64,000 nt of DNA from Corynebacterium sp. SCR221107 (lineage in GTDB: Bacteria; Actinomycetota; Actinomycetes; Mycobacteriales; Mycobacteriaceae), in the NCBI RefSeq assembly GCF_027886475.1, contig NZ_CP115670.1, forward strand, positions 744,001-808,000, in the 5' to 3' direction. Shown here one piece after another: positions 51,590 through 59,422 of this stretch. The stretch's first letter is position 1. Each line of letters begins with the position of its first letter. The notes beneath the pieces are model-generated. The model was given only the letters and a program-made list of their open reading frames with translations. It did not search any database and had not been told where the DNA came from. Both the position numbers and the translations under genes were made by a program.

Positions 51590-51870
51590 CATATTTACAT
51601 TCCTTCCGCCGCGTTCTCTGTGCTGCTGATCGATGAGAGGCTACCGGATCATCCCGACGAGGGCATGCGCAGCATACTGCTGGAACATCGTTACGACACC
51701 GCGTCGACAGTGTTCAGAACCAAGTCACGCGAAGAAGGACTGGCATCAAAGGCTCGAATCCGGGATGATGCCGATGAGATCATGGACAGAATCGTGCACA
51801 ACACCATCTGCGTCGACACCAGCACCCACAACATGCTGGAGCACGCCACCAGGAGCCAGCAAAGAAACAG
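51590..51870 (+). pseudogene. IstB-like (IS21) helper ATPase fragment
   Basis: C-terminal IstB-like sequence, scattered over two frames: SILLEHRYDTASTVFRTKSR, then KKDWHQRLESG in another frame, then DEIMDRIVHNTICVDT. IstB proteins help the IS21 transposase. No transposase or IS21 ends were seen. Confidence 0.55.
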
Positions 51871-51996
51871 CCCAGCGGGTGTCGACGGCCCCCATCACGA
51901 CGACCGCTGGCCCCCGCAGGCAATATCCCTGGCCCCCAACCGCAAGATCGGGTGGCCTTCCCCCTACGAATACTCATGCACACTAAGATCGCCCTC

Positions 51997-53079
51997 ATGG
52001 AGATCAGCCACGAAGAAGAAGATGCGGGTGGGCAGGGGGCAAATATTGTCAAGAGTTGGGTGCGCCCTGAAGGGGTCGGTGAAAGAGCTTACAAACGTCG
52101 TGAGGGTGCAGTTCTTAAACGAACTTCGAAAAGCTACATCAATGCTCAGATGACCTACTGGGGCGGTTCCTTCGATGAACCGCGGGGTGGCCAGCTCCGA
52201 CTGATCAAGATGACACCTAAAGACACCCCGGAGTGGGATTTCGATGCTCCAGACGCGTTCATCGATCTCAAAAAGGATGAGATTGCGAAGCTGAAGGGAT
52301 TCCTAGACGAGGAATTCCGACGGGGCGGCTTGGGTGACACCTTTTGGGTTTCCGTTCCAGATCAGGCCATTGCCGATGCTTTAGGGCGACTCCTAGGAGA
52401 CGAAGAAGCCCAAGTCGTTGATGTGGAAAAATTGACAGCTGCCATGTCATTGAACCCTGAGTTGGTCGCTTCGATCTTGAAATCTGATCAAGCAGAAATC
52501 ATACTCCAAATACGGGAGCGCTCCCGTAGAATCGAAGTTTTGGACGAGTTAGAGTGGCTCATTTTTCACGAGAACACAGTTGAGAGTAGTTTTCAAAAAC
52601 TTCTCGAGAAGAACCCCTGGATATTTGGGGGTGAGGTCGTTAAAGCCGACGAACTTCGTAATATAGGCACCTCGGATCAGATCGATATACCGATTGTTCG
52701 GGGCGACGGCTCTATGGTGATTGTTGAGCTCAAGCGCGCAGCTGCCACCAGCATCGACCGCAACGATCACGGTTACCCTGTGCTCACCGGTGATGTACAC
52801 CTCGCAGTTCAGCAGGCTCAAAGATATCTGTACGAACTGGATAGACTTGCGGACACGTTAATGCTGAAGCATGGTTTCGACGCCCGTCGAGCCACCGCCT
52901 TAGTGGTGATTGATGTGTCTCCTGATCTGCCGGAGAGAGAATCCGACAAATTTCGCGAGTCCTTTCGGATCTACAATTCCCACCTCGCTCGGATTCAAGT
53001 GACGACCTACGACCAGTTACTGCAGAATGCGCGTCGACTAACTGAGTTGAGAAGCCCGGAAAATACCGTTAATGGCTAA
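51997..53079 (+). CDS. sduA: Shedu-type antiphage nuclease (SduA, DUF4263)
   Basis: About 360 residues. The C-terminal DUF4263 domain shows the Shedu pattern: VESSFQKLLEKNPWIFG, then the PD-(D/E)xK nuclease site with Asp in SDQIDIPIV and ELK in MVIVELKRAAA, then DVHLAVQQAQRYLYELDR. The N-terminal 170 residues form the variable domain thought to sense infection. Shedu is a known one-gene antiphage defence that cuts DNA. The start is uncertain (ATG 51997 or 51976; no clear ribosome-binding site) because broken mobile-element DNA adjoins it. An IS6-type end follows 30 bases after the stop. Confidence 0.82.
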   Translation: MEISHEEEDAGGQGANIVKSWVRPEGVGERAYKRREGAVLKRTSKSYINAQMTYWGGSFDEPRGGQLRLIKMTPKDTPEWDFDAPDAFIDLKKDEIAKLKGFLDEEFRRGGLGDTFWVSVPDQAIADALGRLLGDEEAQVVDVEKLTAAMSLNPELVASILKSDQAEIILQIRERSRRIEVLDELEWLIFHENTVESSFQKLLEKNPWIFGGEVVKADELRNIGTSDQIDIPIVRGDGSMVIVELKRAAATSIDRNDHGYPVLTGDVHLAVQQAQRYLYELDRLADTLMLKHGFDARRATALVVIDVSPDLPERESDKFRESFRIYNSHLARIQVTTYDQLLQNARRLTELRSPENTVNG

Positions 53080-53108
53080 CTCTAGAGCTACTACGGGCCT
53101 GGTCTCTC

Positions 53109-53125
53109 AACTTTGCAACAGCACC
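53109..53125. repeat. Isolated IS6-family right end
   Basis: AACTTTGCAACAGCACC, identical to the right end of the IS6 copy at 47384-47921 over 17 bases. It stands between the Shedu gene and the next large gene. Confidence 0.75.
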
Positions 53126-53143
53126 GATCTTGGAAGGTATACA

Positions 53144-55318
53144 GTGCTCCAATCCTCATTCCAACCTAACTCAATTGATCGAAATATGGCCATACTCCAG
53201 CAGTACCGAGAGGCTAGGGATGCGAACCAGGTGAAGGCTATTTTCGACGAGAATATTGAGCGTCTTGTCTGCGATATTGTCGAGCTCGTCGATCCTTTCG
53301 ATGCTTTTGACGTGATCGAGCTAATGCGACTGCGCGAACTCAATCCGATTCCGGATCCTCGTTCATCAAATCCTGACGGATCTGCTTTCAATATCGAGAT
53401 TGTCACTGCGGTCCTACTATCGCGCCCTGGGCGCGGCGGTGCACCAACTCCTGGCAATGACAGACCTTGGGAAATCATAGAAGAGCTGCATCGTCTTGCC
53501 TCTGAAATCAGCAAGCATTCTGTGTTTAATGCGCTGATACTCGCCGAGAAGAGTGATAACCGAGCTTCCAGAGAACTCGTTCTATACCAAACATCACGCG
53601 CTATAATATCAAATTTTCAGTTTGATGAAGTCCGAGATAATCACGACAACGCGCTTCTCAACCATGAGGTGGCCAAACCGCTGGTCCTAGAGACTCTAGG
53701 ATATTCGGTAGACCACATTAAGTCGGTCCGCGATGCCATCCATGATGTCCAATCCAAACGCCTGACAGAAGCACGCGATGCAAGTGGGGACGCGATACAC
53801 GACCTGATGCAGAAATACGGAAACGTCACTAGTGGCACTTCCGAGGAGAATCAAGTAGTCAGTGATGCGTTAATTTCAATGATGTTTCGGCCTGGAAATC
53901 GAGCCGCAATGTCGGTTTCCGATATAGCCGAGCAGGGAAGACTTTCGGAAGATTTAGTTGAGAAGGTGATAACCGATTATTCACTTGAATTCAACCCCAC
54001 ACAAGACGCGCTGGATAGGGTAAAAAGCCTACTTAAAGGTGACTGGCTTTTCTCCTACAAGCCGTTAGTTCGCAATAAAACTGGTGAGTTTGTTATCGTC
54101 GCCAACGGAATCGGGGATGACACAATCAGACGGGTCTTCGAGGAGAAGCAAAAAGACAACCATAAGCAGTTCCAGAAGTACGACCAAAAAGTTCGAGCCA
54201 AAGTAACCGAAAAATTGGCAACTTCATACCTCAGCAACCTTATCAAAGCCGATGCCAAGTGGTTGAATGTTACCTATGCCTTTCAGGCTAAATCCGGGAA
54301 TGACGAAAATCTTGATTCTTCGTTTAATTTCAACCTGTCAAAATGTGAAACAGCCGAATCTGATGGACTGTTTATAAAAGATGACGTAGCTGTAGTCGTC
54401 GAAGTCAAGGGAAAATCGATATCAGATAGAGCGAGAACGGGACAGCTTTCGAGATTTATCCGGGACGTTAAAGATACGATCGGCAACGCCCAAATTCAAG
54501 CCGAACGTTTAAGCAGTCTCATTAGAAACAACTCCGGAATATGGCTCGCAAGCGGACAGTGGATTGACTTTCGTCATGTGAGACATATTCTCAACGTCGT
54601 TGTGCTGCTCGATGATGTGGGGCCGATCGGGACGCAGTCCCAGGACCTAATCGACACTGCCGGGGATTCCGTCTGGGTGGTCTCCTTGCATGATCTTGCA
54701 GTCATGAGTTCTTTGTTAAGATCCCCGACGGTCTTTTTGGCCTATCTTCGGTGCCGAATTACATCTAACTATGGGTATGACATCGTGGCAGTCGACGAAC
54801 TGGATATCCTTACGCAATTTCTTTCAGGAACTCTTTTCTCACACGCAGTAGATGCCGAAGTGTTTCGCCGAGTACCGATTTTTGAACCAACGAACGGGCC
54901 TATCGATGTCTGGATGAAGAGAGGTGAAATTCCCCCTGAATTCGGATCTGTGCCGAGGCCACAGTTGGAGGTAGGGCCAAGAACTTCCGATTTGGTCCGA
55001 CAAGTAATTTTTCATAGTCAACGCGGGTACATGTCAGCCAGCATTGACTTGGTACTCTCTGCGCTTTCGGGGGGTTCGCCATTGGAGGACGGGTTGGAAT
55101 ATCTCTATCGAAAGAGTGTGGGCGAGCATTTGGTCGCCGATTTGCGAATACCAGCAGTTAATGGATCTCCTGAGATAGTGCTCACGAAGGTGGGACAGGA
55201 AGTCAACATTTTAGACGCAAGAATGAAAGCGAAGAAGGTCGACCATGAAACGCAGAGCTCCCGCCTTTTCGTCTTCCTCAATACGAGCAACATGCTTCAA
55301 AGCTTCCTGCGCACTTAA
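53144..55318 (+). CDS. Unrecognised 724-aa protein with PD-(D/E)xK motif (defence candidate B)
   Basis: A soluble protein. The N-terminal 300 residues are helical with an internal winged-helix-like part (AMSVSDIAEQGRLSEDLVEKV). Residues about 350-480 show a nuclease-like site: ETAESDGLFI, then DDVAVVVEVKGKSISD (Asp, Glu-x-Lys), then a helix rich in Arg and Gln (NAQIQAERLSSLI). The C-terminal 250 residues are not recognised. GTG 53144 has GGAAGG 6 bases before it and lies 19 bases after an IS6-type end; ATG 53072, reading through that end, and ATG 53186 are alternatives. Next to Shedu in an IS-bounded block, it may be an undescribed immunity protein. Confidence 0.6.
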   Translation: MLQSSFQPNSIDRNMAILQQYREARDANQVKAIFDENIERLVCDIVELVDPFDAFDVIELMRLRELNPIPDPRSSNPDGSAFNIEIVTAVLLSRPGRGGAPTPGNDRPWEIIEELHRLASEISKHSVFNALILAEKSDNRASRELVLYQTSRAIISNFQFDEVRDNHDNALLNHEVAKPLVLETLGYSVDHIKSVRDAIHDVQSKRLTEARDASGDAIHDLMQKYGNVTSGTSEENQVVSDALISMMFRPGNRAAMSVSDIAEQGRLSEDLVEKVITDYSLEFNPTQDALDRVKSLLKGDWLFSYKPLVRNKTGEFVIVANGIGDDTIRRVFEEKQKDNHKQFQKYDQKVRAKVTEKLATSYLSNLIKADAKWLNVTYAFQAKSGNDENLDSSFNFNLSKCETAESDGLFIKDDVAVVVEVKGKSISDRARTGQLSRFIRDVKDTIGNAQIQAERLSSLIRNNSGIWLASGQWIDFRHVRHILNVVVLLDDVGPIGTQSQDLIDTAGDSVWVVSLHDLAVMSSLLRSPTVFLAYLRCRITSNYGYDIVAVDELDILTQFLSGTLFSHAVDAEVFRRVPIFEPTNGPIDVWMKRGEIPPEFGSVPRPQLEVGPRTSDLVRQVIFHSQRGYMSASIDLVLSALSGGSPLEDGLEYLYRKSVGEHLVADLRIPAVNGSPEIVLTKVGQEVNILDARMKAKKVDHETQSSRLFVFLNTSNMLQSFLRT

Positions 55319-55336
55319 GCGGATCCGGATTTAGAG

Positions 55337-55680
55337 GGTGTTGTTGCAAAGTTGGGGCAGTAAGTAGGAAGAGCGACGTGAAATAATCACAGCCATGGGT
55401 ATCTTCTCCGGTCGTCATTTCCCTCGCGAGGTCATTCTGTGGGCGGTGCGGTGGTACTGCCGCTACGGCGTGAGCTACCGCGACCTTGAGGAGATGATGA
55501 CCGAGCGGGGCGTGCCGGTGGATCACACCACGATTCTCACCGCTGGGTCCAAAAACTACGCCCCTGAGCTGGACAAGCAAACACGGTGGTACCGGCAGGT
55601 GCCTGACTGGCAGGCCAGTTCCTGGCGAGTGGATGAGACCTATATCCGGGTCGGCGGCAGGTGGTGCTACCTCTGATCTG
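55337..55680 (+). mobile_element. Decayed IS6-family insertion sequence, left part
   Basis: The left end GGTGTTGTTGCAAAGTTGG differs by one base from other copies. The transposase starts MGIFSGRHFPREVILWAVRW (ATG 55395) and continues with two small frame slips near 55535-55560 (the normal TIYRWVQKYAPE is garbled) to RVGGRWCYL, then a stop. The catalytic second half and right end are gone. Confidence 0.85.
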
Positions 55681-55831
55681 GCGATCACCGCGGACGGGCA
55701 TACCCAGTGAAGTCGCAAATCGTGACTCTGTAGATAACGCCATCCAAACGCAACGACCTTAGTCAGATACCTTTTGAGGGTAATGGCACCGAAAGAATTC
55801 TTTTGTAGAGCAGGGAACCATTAGGGAATAT
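55681..55831. other. Short gap without a gene
   Basis: 150 bases after the IS6 remnant; no gene, hairpin or promoter that I can support. Confidence 0.5.
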
Positions 55832-56050
55832 ATGGCGTCTATCTATTGCATGCGGATACTATGTGATGATTTTTGTATTCAAGCTTCCCCTGCAAACTTG
55901 CGAGATCTCCTCGTTACGATAATTCCTGGCGAGCTCACGTCCAGCCAGCTCGTGAAGCTGGCTGCTGCCATCTTCGACGTAGAACCAACGGATTTCCTGC
56001 TTCTCGACGATTCGCAGGAGATTCCTCAATGGTTTACCGAGGAGGGCTAG
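55832..56050 (+). CDS. Hypothetical protein, 72 aa
   Basis: A small acidic protein (LRDLLVTIIPGELTSSQLVKLAAAIFDVEPTDFLLLDD). The central part resembles the last helices of small XRE-type regulators, where a similar 'ALAAxxVxPxxFL' string is common, but no complete HTH is visible. It directly precedes the VbhA-Fic pair, 53 bases away, and may be part of that operon. Confidence 0.45.
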   Translation: MASIYCMRILCDDFCIQASPANLRDLLVTIIPGELTSSQLVKLAAAIFDVEPTDFLLLDDSQEIPQWFTEEG

Positions 56051-56103
56051 CCCTGGCATCGACCGCTTGCTACCGTTTTCTTACGCTAGGAAAGGAACCG
56101 GAA

Positions 56104-56280
56104 ATGCCTCTCAGTGCACAGCAGCGTCAGCAGTTGGTCAACGTCATTGCCTCCTCCGAGATGGAAGGCGGCCAGGTAAGCGAACGTGAGAAGAAGAATC
56201 TAGAAGCACTCATGCTCGGGGAACTAAGCATTGAAGACGCCATTGCAGACGCATTGCGACATGCTGGGGTGGAACGCTGA
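56104..56280 (+). CDS. VbhA-like antitoxin of a Fic toxin
   Basis: 58 residues. It contains SSEMEGG, the (S/T)xxxE(G/N) inhibitory helix with which VbhA-type antitoxins push a glutamate into the Fic active site. The C-terminal ALMLGELSIEDAIADAL is the usual antitoxin_VbhA ending. AAAGGAACC precedes the ATG. The Fic gene starts at its stop codon, so toxin and antitoxin are made together. Confidence 0.88.
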   Translation: MPLSAQQRQQLVNVIASSEMEGGQVSEREKKNLEALMLGELSIEDAIADALRHAGVER

Positions 56281-57101
56281 ACGACGAAAAGCAGCGCTGG
56301 GATCGCTTGATCTACCCAGCCACAGGAACACTGCGCAATCTCTATGGGGTCGAAGAGGAAGAACGCTGGACTGAGCTGGAAAAGGAGTTGGTTAACTATC
56401 GTGAATCCCTAATCTCCCCAGGAGGAATCGTCGGTGATGATCTCAGTGAGGAATTGAAGGCCTACCACCATCACCTATTTCAGGATTGCTACACCTGGGC
56501 AGGATCCTTTCGTGATGTCGACATGAGCAAAGAGAACTTCCTAACGGGCACCCAAAGCCTCTTCGCGTCGTGGGAAACCATTGAATCGCGCTTGAATGAG
56601 TTGGATCCATATCTCTATGCCCTGGAAGATACCGATTTTGCGCGAAAGATGGAGATTTTTGGATACCTCCATTCGGAACTAAATGAAATCCACCCATTTC
56701 GAGAAGGTAATGGGCGAACAATTCGCACTTTCATGACACATCTTGCCGGGCGCTATGACATCGTGGTGGATTGGGTAAACGCTAAAGATGCACAAATGAT
56801 TGCCGCGGCCGGTTCGATGCTGGGTGACGAACTAGATTCGACCCCCTGGAAGAATCTTTACCTACGTATTTGTTCGATCGCGGACTGGACCGACGAGGAG
56901 GAGTCGCTAGGAATCTATGACTTGCCCAATGAGGAAGAAGGAGACCTCACGTTTGGTAAGTCTCTAATAGACACGATCGGGTCTCCCAATCTTGACCTTA
57001 GCTTCGAGGAAACGAGTGCCCTTGATAGTCAAGTCGAGCCATTGAATGACATATATCCCTTTGGAGTAATGACTAAACGTAACAGCGAGCTTGAGTCATA
57101 A
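56277..57101 (+). CDS. Fic-domain AMP-transferase toxin (VbhT-like)
   Basis: About 274 residues. The complete Fic motif is HPFREGNGRT (His base, phosphate anchor, Arg), in a fold beginning HHHLFQDCYTWAGSFRDVDMSK (flap region). Such enzymes AMPylate a target such as gyrase or topoisomerase IV and stop growth unless blocked by the class I antitoxin encoded just before. I place the start at CTG 56277, overlapping the antitoxin stop (CTGA), because coding likeness (NDEKQRWDRLIYP) starts there; the first usual start, TTG 56307, would remove RWDRL. The C-terminal 60 residues are acidic and not a BID domain. Confidence 0.85.
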   Translation: MNDEKQRWDRLIYPATGTLRNLYGVEEEERWTELEKELVNYRESLISPGGIVGDDLSEELKAYHHHLFQDCYTWAGSFRDVDMSKENFLTGTQSLFASWETIESRLNELDPYLYALEDTDFARKMEIFGYLHSELNEIHPFREGNGRTIRTFMTHLAGRYDIVVDWVNAKDAQMIAAAGSMLGDELDSTPWKNLYLRICSIADWTDEEESLGIYDLPNEEEGDLTFGKSLIDTIGSPNLDLSFEETSALDSQVEPLNDIYPFGVMTKRNSELES

Positions 57102-57149
57102 CATATAACTAATTCATTTTTATGTACTGTGGTGCAGCGTACATCAGTG

Positions 57150-57199
57150 AGCAAGGCCGCTTCGCGGCCGCGCTAGCCCAACGAGCGAAGCGAGGCGGG
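57150..57199. repeat. Dispersed 50-bp repeat, copy 2
   Basis: GAGCAAGGCCGCTTCGCGG, then CCGCGCTAGCCCAACGAGCG and AAGCGAGGCGGG. It holds a GGCCGC-TTC-GCGGCC hairpin. A near-identical unit lies at 58837-58887 and the right half alone at 37054. Confidence 0.7.
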
Positions 57200-57248
57200 G
57201 GCTTGAATGGCTAGTAGTGCCAAGAATCAGGCTTCAATGTTACGCACT

Positions 57249-57479
57249 TCAAAAGCCAAGATCGTCCTTGTCCCATTTGTCTTTAAACTCGTCGTAGTCG
57301 ATTTGTGAGTACCACGAGGAGTAGTGCGTACCGGAAGCATCGACACCATCGGTCCTCGGCGGCGAGGAAAAGGGAGTCTCAACATCAGTATGGGCAGGCG
57401 GAGTTGTCTTCTTAGAATCCGCAGCTGGAGTTGATTTCTCGGATGTCATGACACGATGGTATCGCTTTTTTGGAAACAT
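57249..57479 (-). CDS. Hypothetical protein, 76 aa
   Basis: A polar, probably disordered N-terminus (Lys/Ser/Thr/Pro) and a C-terminal segment SSWYSQIDYDEFKDKW with aromatic and acidic residues. ATG 57479 has GGAGGAAC just upstream, which is why I choose it over ATG 57449. It is divergent from the next gene with only 31 bases between starts, so they probably share control. No family recognised. Confidence 0.5.
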   Translation of the reverse strand: MFPKKRYHRVMTSEKSTPAADSKKTTPPAHTDVETPFSSPPRTDGVDASGTHYSSWYSQIDYDEFKDKWDKDDLGF

Positions 57480-57510
57480 GGTTCCTCCATAATGTTTAGG
57501 ATATTGATTT

Positions 57511-58686
57511 ATGGGGCTTGAGGAGATTCGGCAGTTTGAGGGCCTGTCAAAGCAGGTAATCGAGAGTATTCGTGCACTGCCATCCGACTTTGCCATCGAA
57601 GGGGAGTTGGCGATCTCGTCCCTGCTGGAGCTGCAACGAGCTTTGGAAATTGAGCGGCTGCGTTCAATGGAAAGGCCTTTGGATCAAGATATTCGTGGTC
57701 TACAGGCTCCTCGTGAGGATCTGGACTATGCACTTACATCCCGTGCTGGTTGGGAGATGTTTGGGTTTTCTTCGTCGCTAATGCCCTTCTATTCCTTCCA
57801 AACTCATAGATTGCTGGCGACCGAAGTCGCGGCGGGAAGGGCACAAAAGGAGTTCTTTCTTCCGGAAGATGCGTGGAAGTCTCTGAATTGGAAGGTTATC
57901 AAGGGCGAGACGTCTATCATCACCCCGGACGGCAAGCTGTTTGGTGAGGGTCAAGTCAAGCCTAGGCCTCGGGTGGAGTTCTTGGAGCCAAGGGTAGTGT
58001 TTCACCCTAGTCGAGTAGTCCACGCTTCCAACCATGGACTCCAAGCTCGCCTTCTTGAATTTCTGGATTCTCAAGACGTTGAGGTGCATTTCGTAGATCC
58101 TTATTGGTTGAATGGCAAGGTATCTGAGCTACAGGTGTCGAAGGACAAAAGAATACTTTATTTGGGCAATCGTGTTGATGAACAGAAACAGCTTCGCGCC
58201 TTGGTGCGAGGGTGTGTGGAAGCCGCTCTTTGTACCTTTGACACTCCAAACTTGGCACATACGAAGCCTGTCATGAATCCACTGTTGGCGTCTGCTGTCT
58301 TTCATGCAGTCGCTTATGCCAACAATCTCACTACTAGGCCTTACTCCACATCATTCCTCAAAGAATGGCCATCGAGGCTGGACCCATCCGACGTTGGTAA
58401 GTGGGCCCAGGTCGTTGAGGTTTACTCGTCAGAGCTGCTTTCGGCCACGGCGATTGAGACATCTCCGGCGTCAACCCTAGAATCCCTCGTCCTCGATCTC
58501 ACCTCCCAGACACAGGATGCAACGAACGAAGGCGATCAAGCCTTACTTCCCGGTCGACACCTGGTTGACCTCGTTCAAAATGGACAATCTACCGGTCAAA
58601 GGCACTCGCACCATTGGGGCATGACAGAAACAAATCAAGCCGATTCGGTCACAGTGCTAACTGAGCGTGAGGGCTTGGAACTCTAG
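57511..58686 (+). CDS. ArdC-like protein, possible antirestriction factor
   Basis: 391 residues. The segment SLNWKVIKGETSIITP with following PRVEFLEPRVVFHPSRV resembles the ArdC N-terminal domain (V-x-KGE...). The part from NPLLASAVFHAVAYANNL to WAQVVEVYSSELL resembles the end of ArdC C-terminal domains. The zinc peptidase motif HExxH is not present, so any activity is not proteolytic. ArdC-like proteins on conjugative elements protect incoming DNA from restriction. The likeness is weak. Confidence 0.4.
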   Translation: MGLEEIRQFEGLSKQVIESIRALPSDFAIEGELAISSLLELQRALEIERLRSMERPLDQDIRGLQAPREDLDYALTSRAGWEMFGFSSSLMPFYSFQTHRLLATEVAAGRAQKEFFLPEDAWKSLNWKVIKGETSIITPDGKLFGEGQVKPRPRVEFLEPRVVFHPSRVVHASNHGLQARLLEFLDSQDVEVHFVDPYWLNGKVSELQVSKDKRILYLGNRVDEQKQLRALVRGCVEAALCTFDTPNLAHTKPVMNPLLASAVFHAVAYANNLTTRPYSTSFLKEWPSRLDPSDVGKWAQVVEVYSSELLSATAIETSPASTLESLVLDLTSQTQDATNEGDQALLPGRHLVDLVQNGQSTGQRHSHHWGMTETNQADSVTVLTEREGLEL

Positions 58687-58695
58687 AGTCCCGCG

Positions 58696-58719
58696 GCTAG
58701 CTTGATATAAGTGCAGCAA
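58696..58719. repeat. 24-bp repeat near the par-int module, copy 1
   Basis: Begins GCTAGCTTGATA and ends TGCAGCAA. Matches 60980-61003 at 22 of 24 bases. Directly after it, TAGCAAGCTATC (58722-58733) is the reverse complement of 60972-60983. Confidence 0.6.
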
Positions 58720-58836
58720 TATAGCAAGCTATCAAGATAACCATCAATCCAGTGTTGAGTGGGGAGGTACCGGCCCGCGATTGTTTGAAGACGTGTTCCT
58801 CATCGGCTGAACGCAGACCGGTACCACACTGTTAAA

Positions 58837-58887
58837 GAGCAAGGCCGCTTTGCGGCCGCGCTAGCCCAACGAGCGAAGTGAGGCGGG
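58837..58887. repeat. Dispersed 50-bp repeat, copy 3
   Basis: Same unit as 57150-57199 with two base changes. Both copies lie after the stop of one gene and the end of the next convergent gene, so they may act as two-way terminators. Confidence 0.7.
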
Positions 58888-58897
58888 AGTTTGACTG

Positions 58898-59137
58898 TTA
58901 GGGCTCGCGGAGCTTGCTTATAGCGCTAGTGACTCCCATCTCGAATGTGGCTAGCTGTGGAAGAGGTGCTGCTTGCACTTCGATGGCCACATCTTCCCAT
59001 TCGATCCCGATTGTCTTAAGGTGCCAGGCAAGCTCGGTCGCCATATCTTCAATCAAGTTGATGTACTCGTTGTGATCGTCGACGGCAATGTAGCGTGCAT
59101 CTTGCAGTTGCTTGACGGCTTCGCGCAAGGGGGACAT
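58898..59137 (-). CDS. Hypothetical protein, 79 aa
   Basis: A soluble, mainly helical protein (SPLREAVKQLQDARYIAVDD, then YINLIEDMATELAWHLKTIG). AAGGAC precedes the ATG. It follows the RHH and ParA genes on the same strand, so it may belong to the partition operon. Not recognised. Confidence 0.5.
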   Translation of the reverse strand: MSPLREAVKQLQDARYIAVDDHNEYINLIEDMATELAWHLKTIGIEWEDVAIEVQAAPLPQLATFEMGVTSAISKLREP

Positions 59138-59194
59138 TCTCAGTCCTTTCAGAGTTAGCTTGCTAGCCAGCTATGTTTCTAGATTGGTAGCAAG

Positions 59195-59422
59195 TTAGTT
59201 AGATAGGTTGTTAGGTTGGTTGTTTGCGAGGTGCTTGCGGATTAGATCTGTGACTATTTCGGTCACTGTGGTGTCTTGATCGGCTGCTAGTCTGCGTAGA
59301 TCTCGTTTCATTTCTGGGGTGATTCGTACATTGAGTTGCACTTCTTGCTTGGGCACTCTCTGCATTGACTGTGCTGCGCTGGTTATCGGCTTGCTTTTGG
59401 TAGGCCGGCGCATAGAGCTCAT
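59195..59422 (-). CDS. Ribbon-helix-helix partition protein (ParB-like role)
   Basis: 75 residues. The C-terminal half is a ribbon-helix-helix domain: VQLNVRITPEMKRDLRRLAA, then TVTEIVTDLIRKHL. The N-terminus is basic and unstructured, as in small partner proteins of type Ib ParA systems, where it activates the ATPase. ATGA overlap with the ParA gene upstream. It probably binds the TAGCTTGCTA-type repeats around this operon. Confidence 0.75.
   Translation of the reverse strand: MSSMRRPTKSKPITSAAQSMQRVPKQEVQLNVRITPEMKRDLRRLAADQDTTVTEIVTDLIRKHLANNQPNNLSN

Noticed and set aside
51518..52153. 211-codon gene upstream of Shedu
   Set aside because: The reading mixes a decayed IstB fragment with Shedu sequence in the wrong frame; no start signal.
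53072..53143. Candidate B starting at ATG 53072, fused to the Shedu stop
   Set aside because: The extra residues are translated from the IS6 end (QLCNST); GTG 53144 has a better ribosome-binding site.
37054..58887. CRISPR-like array from the repeated 50-bp unit
   Set aside because: Only two complete copies and one half copy, 1.7 to 20 kb apart, with no spacers and no cas genes.
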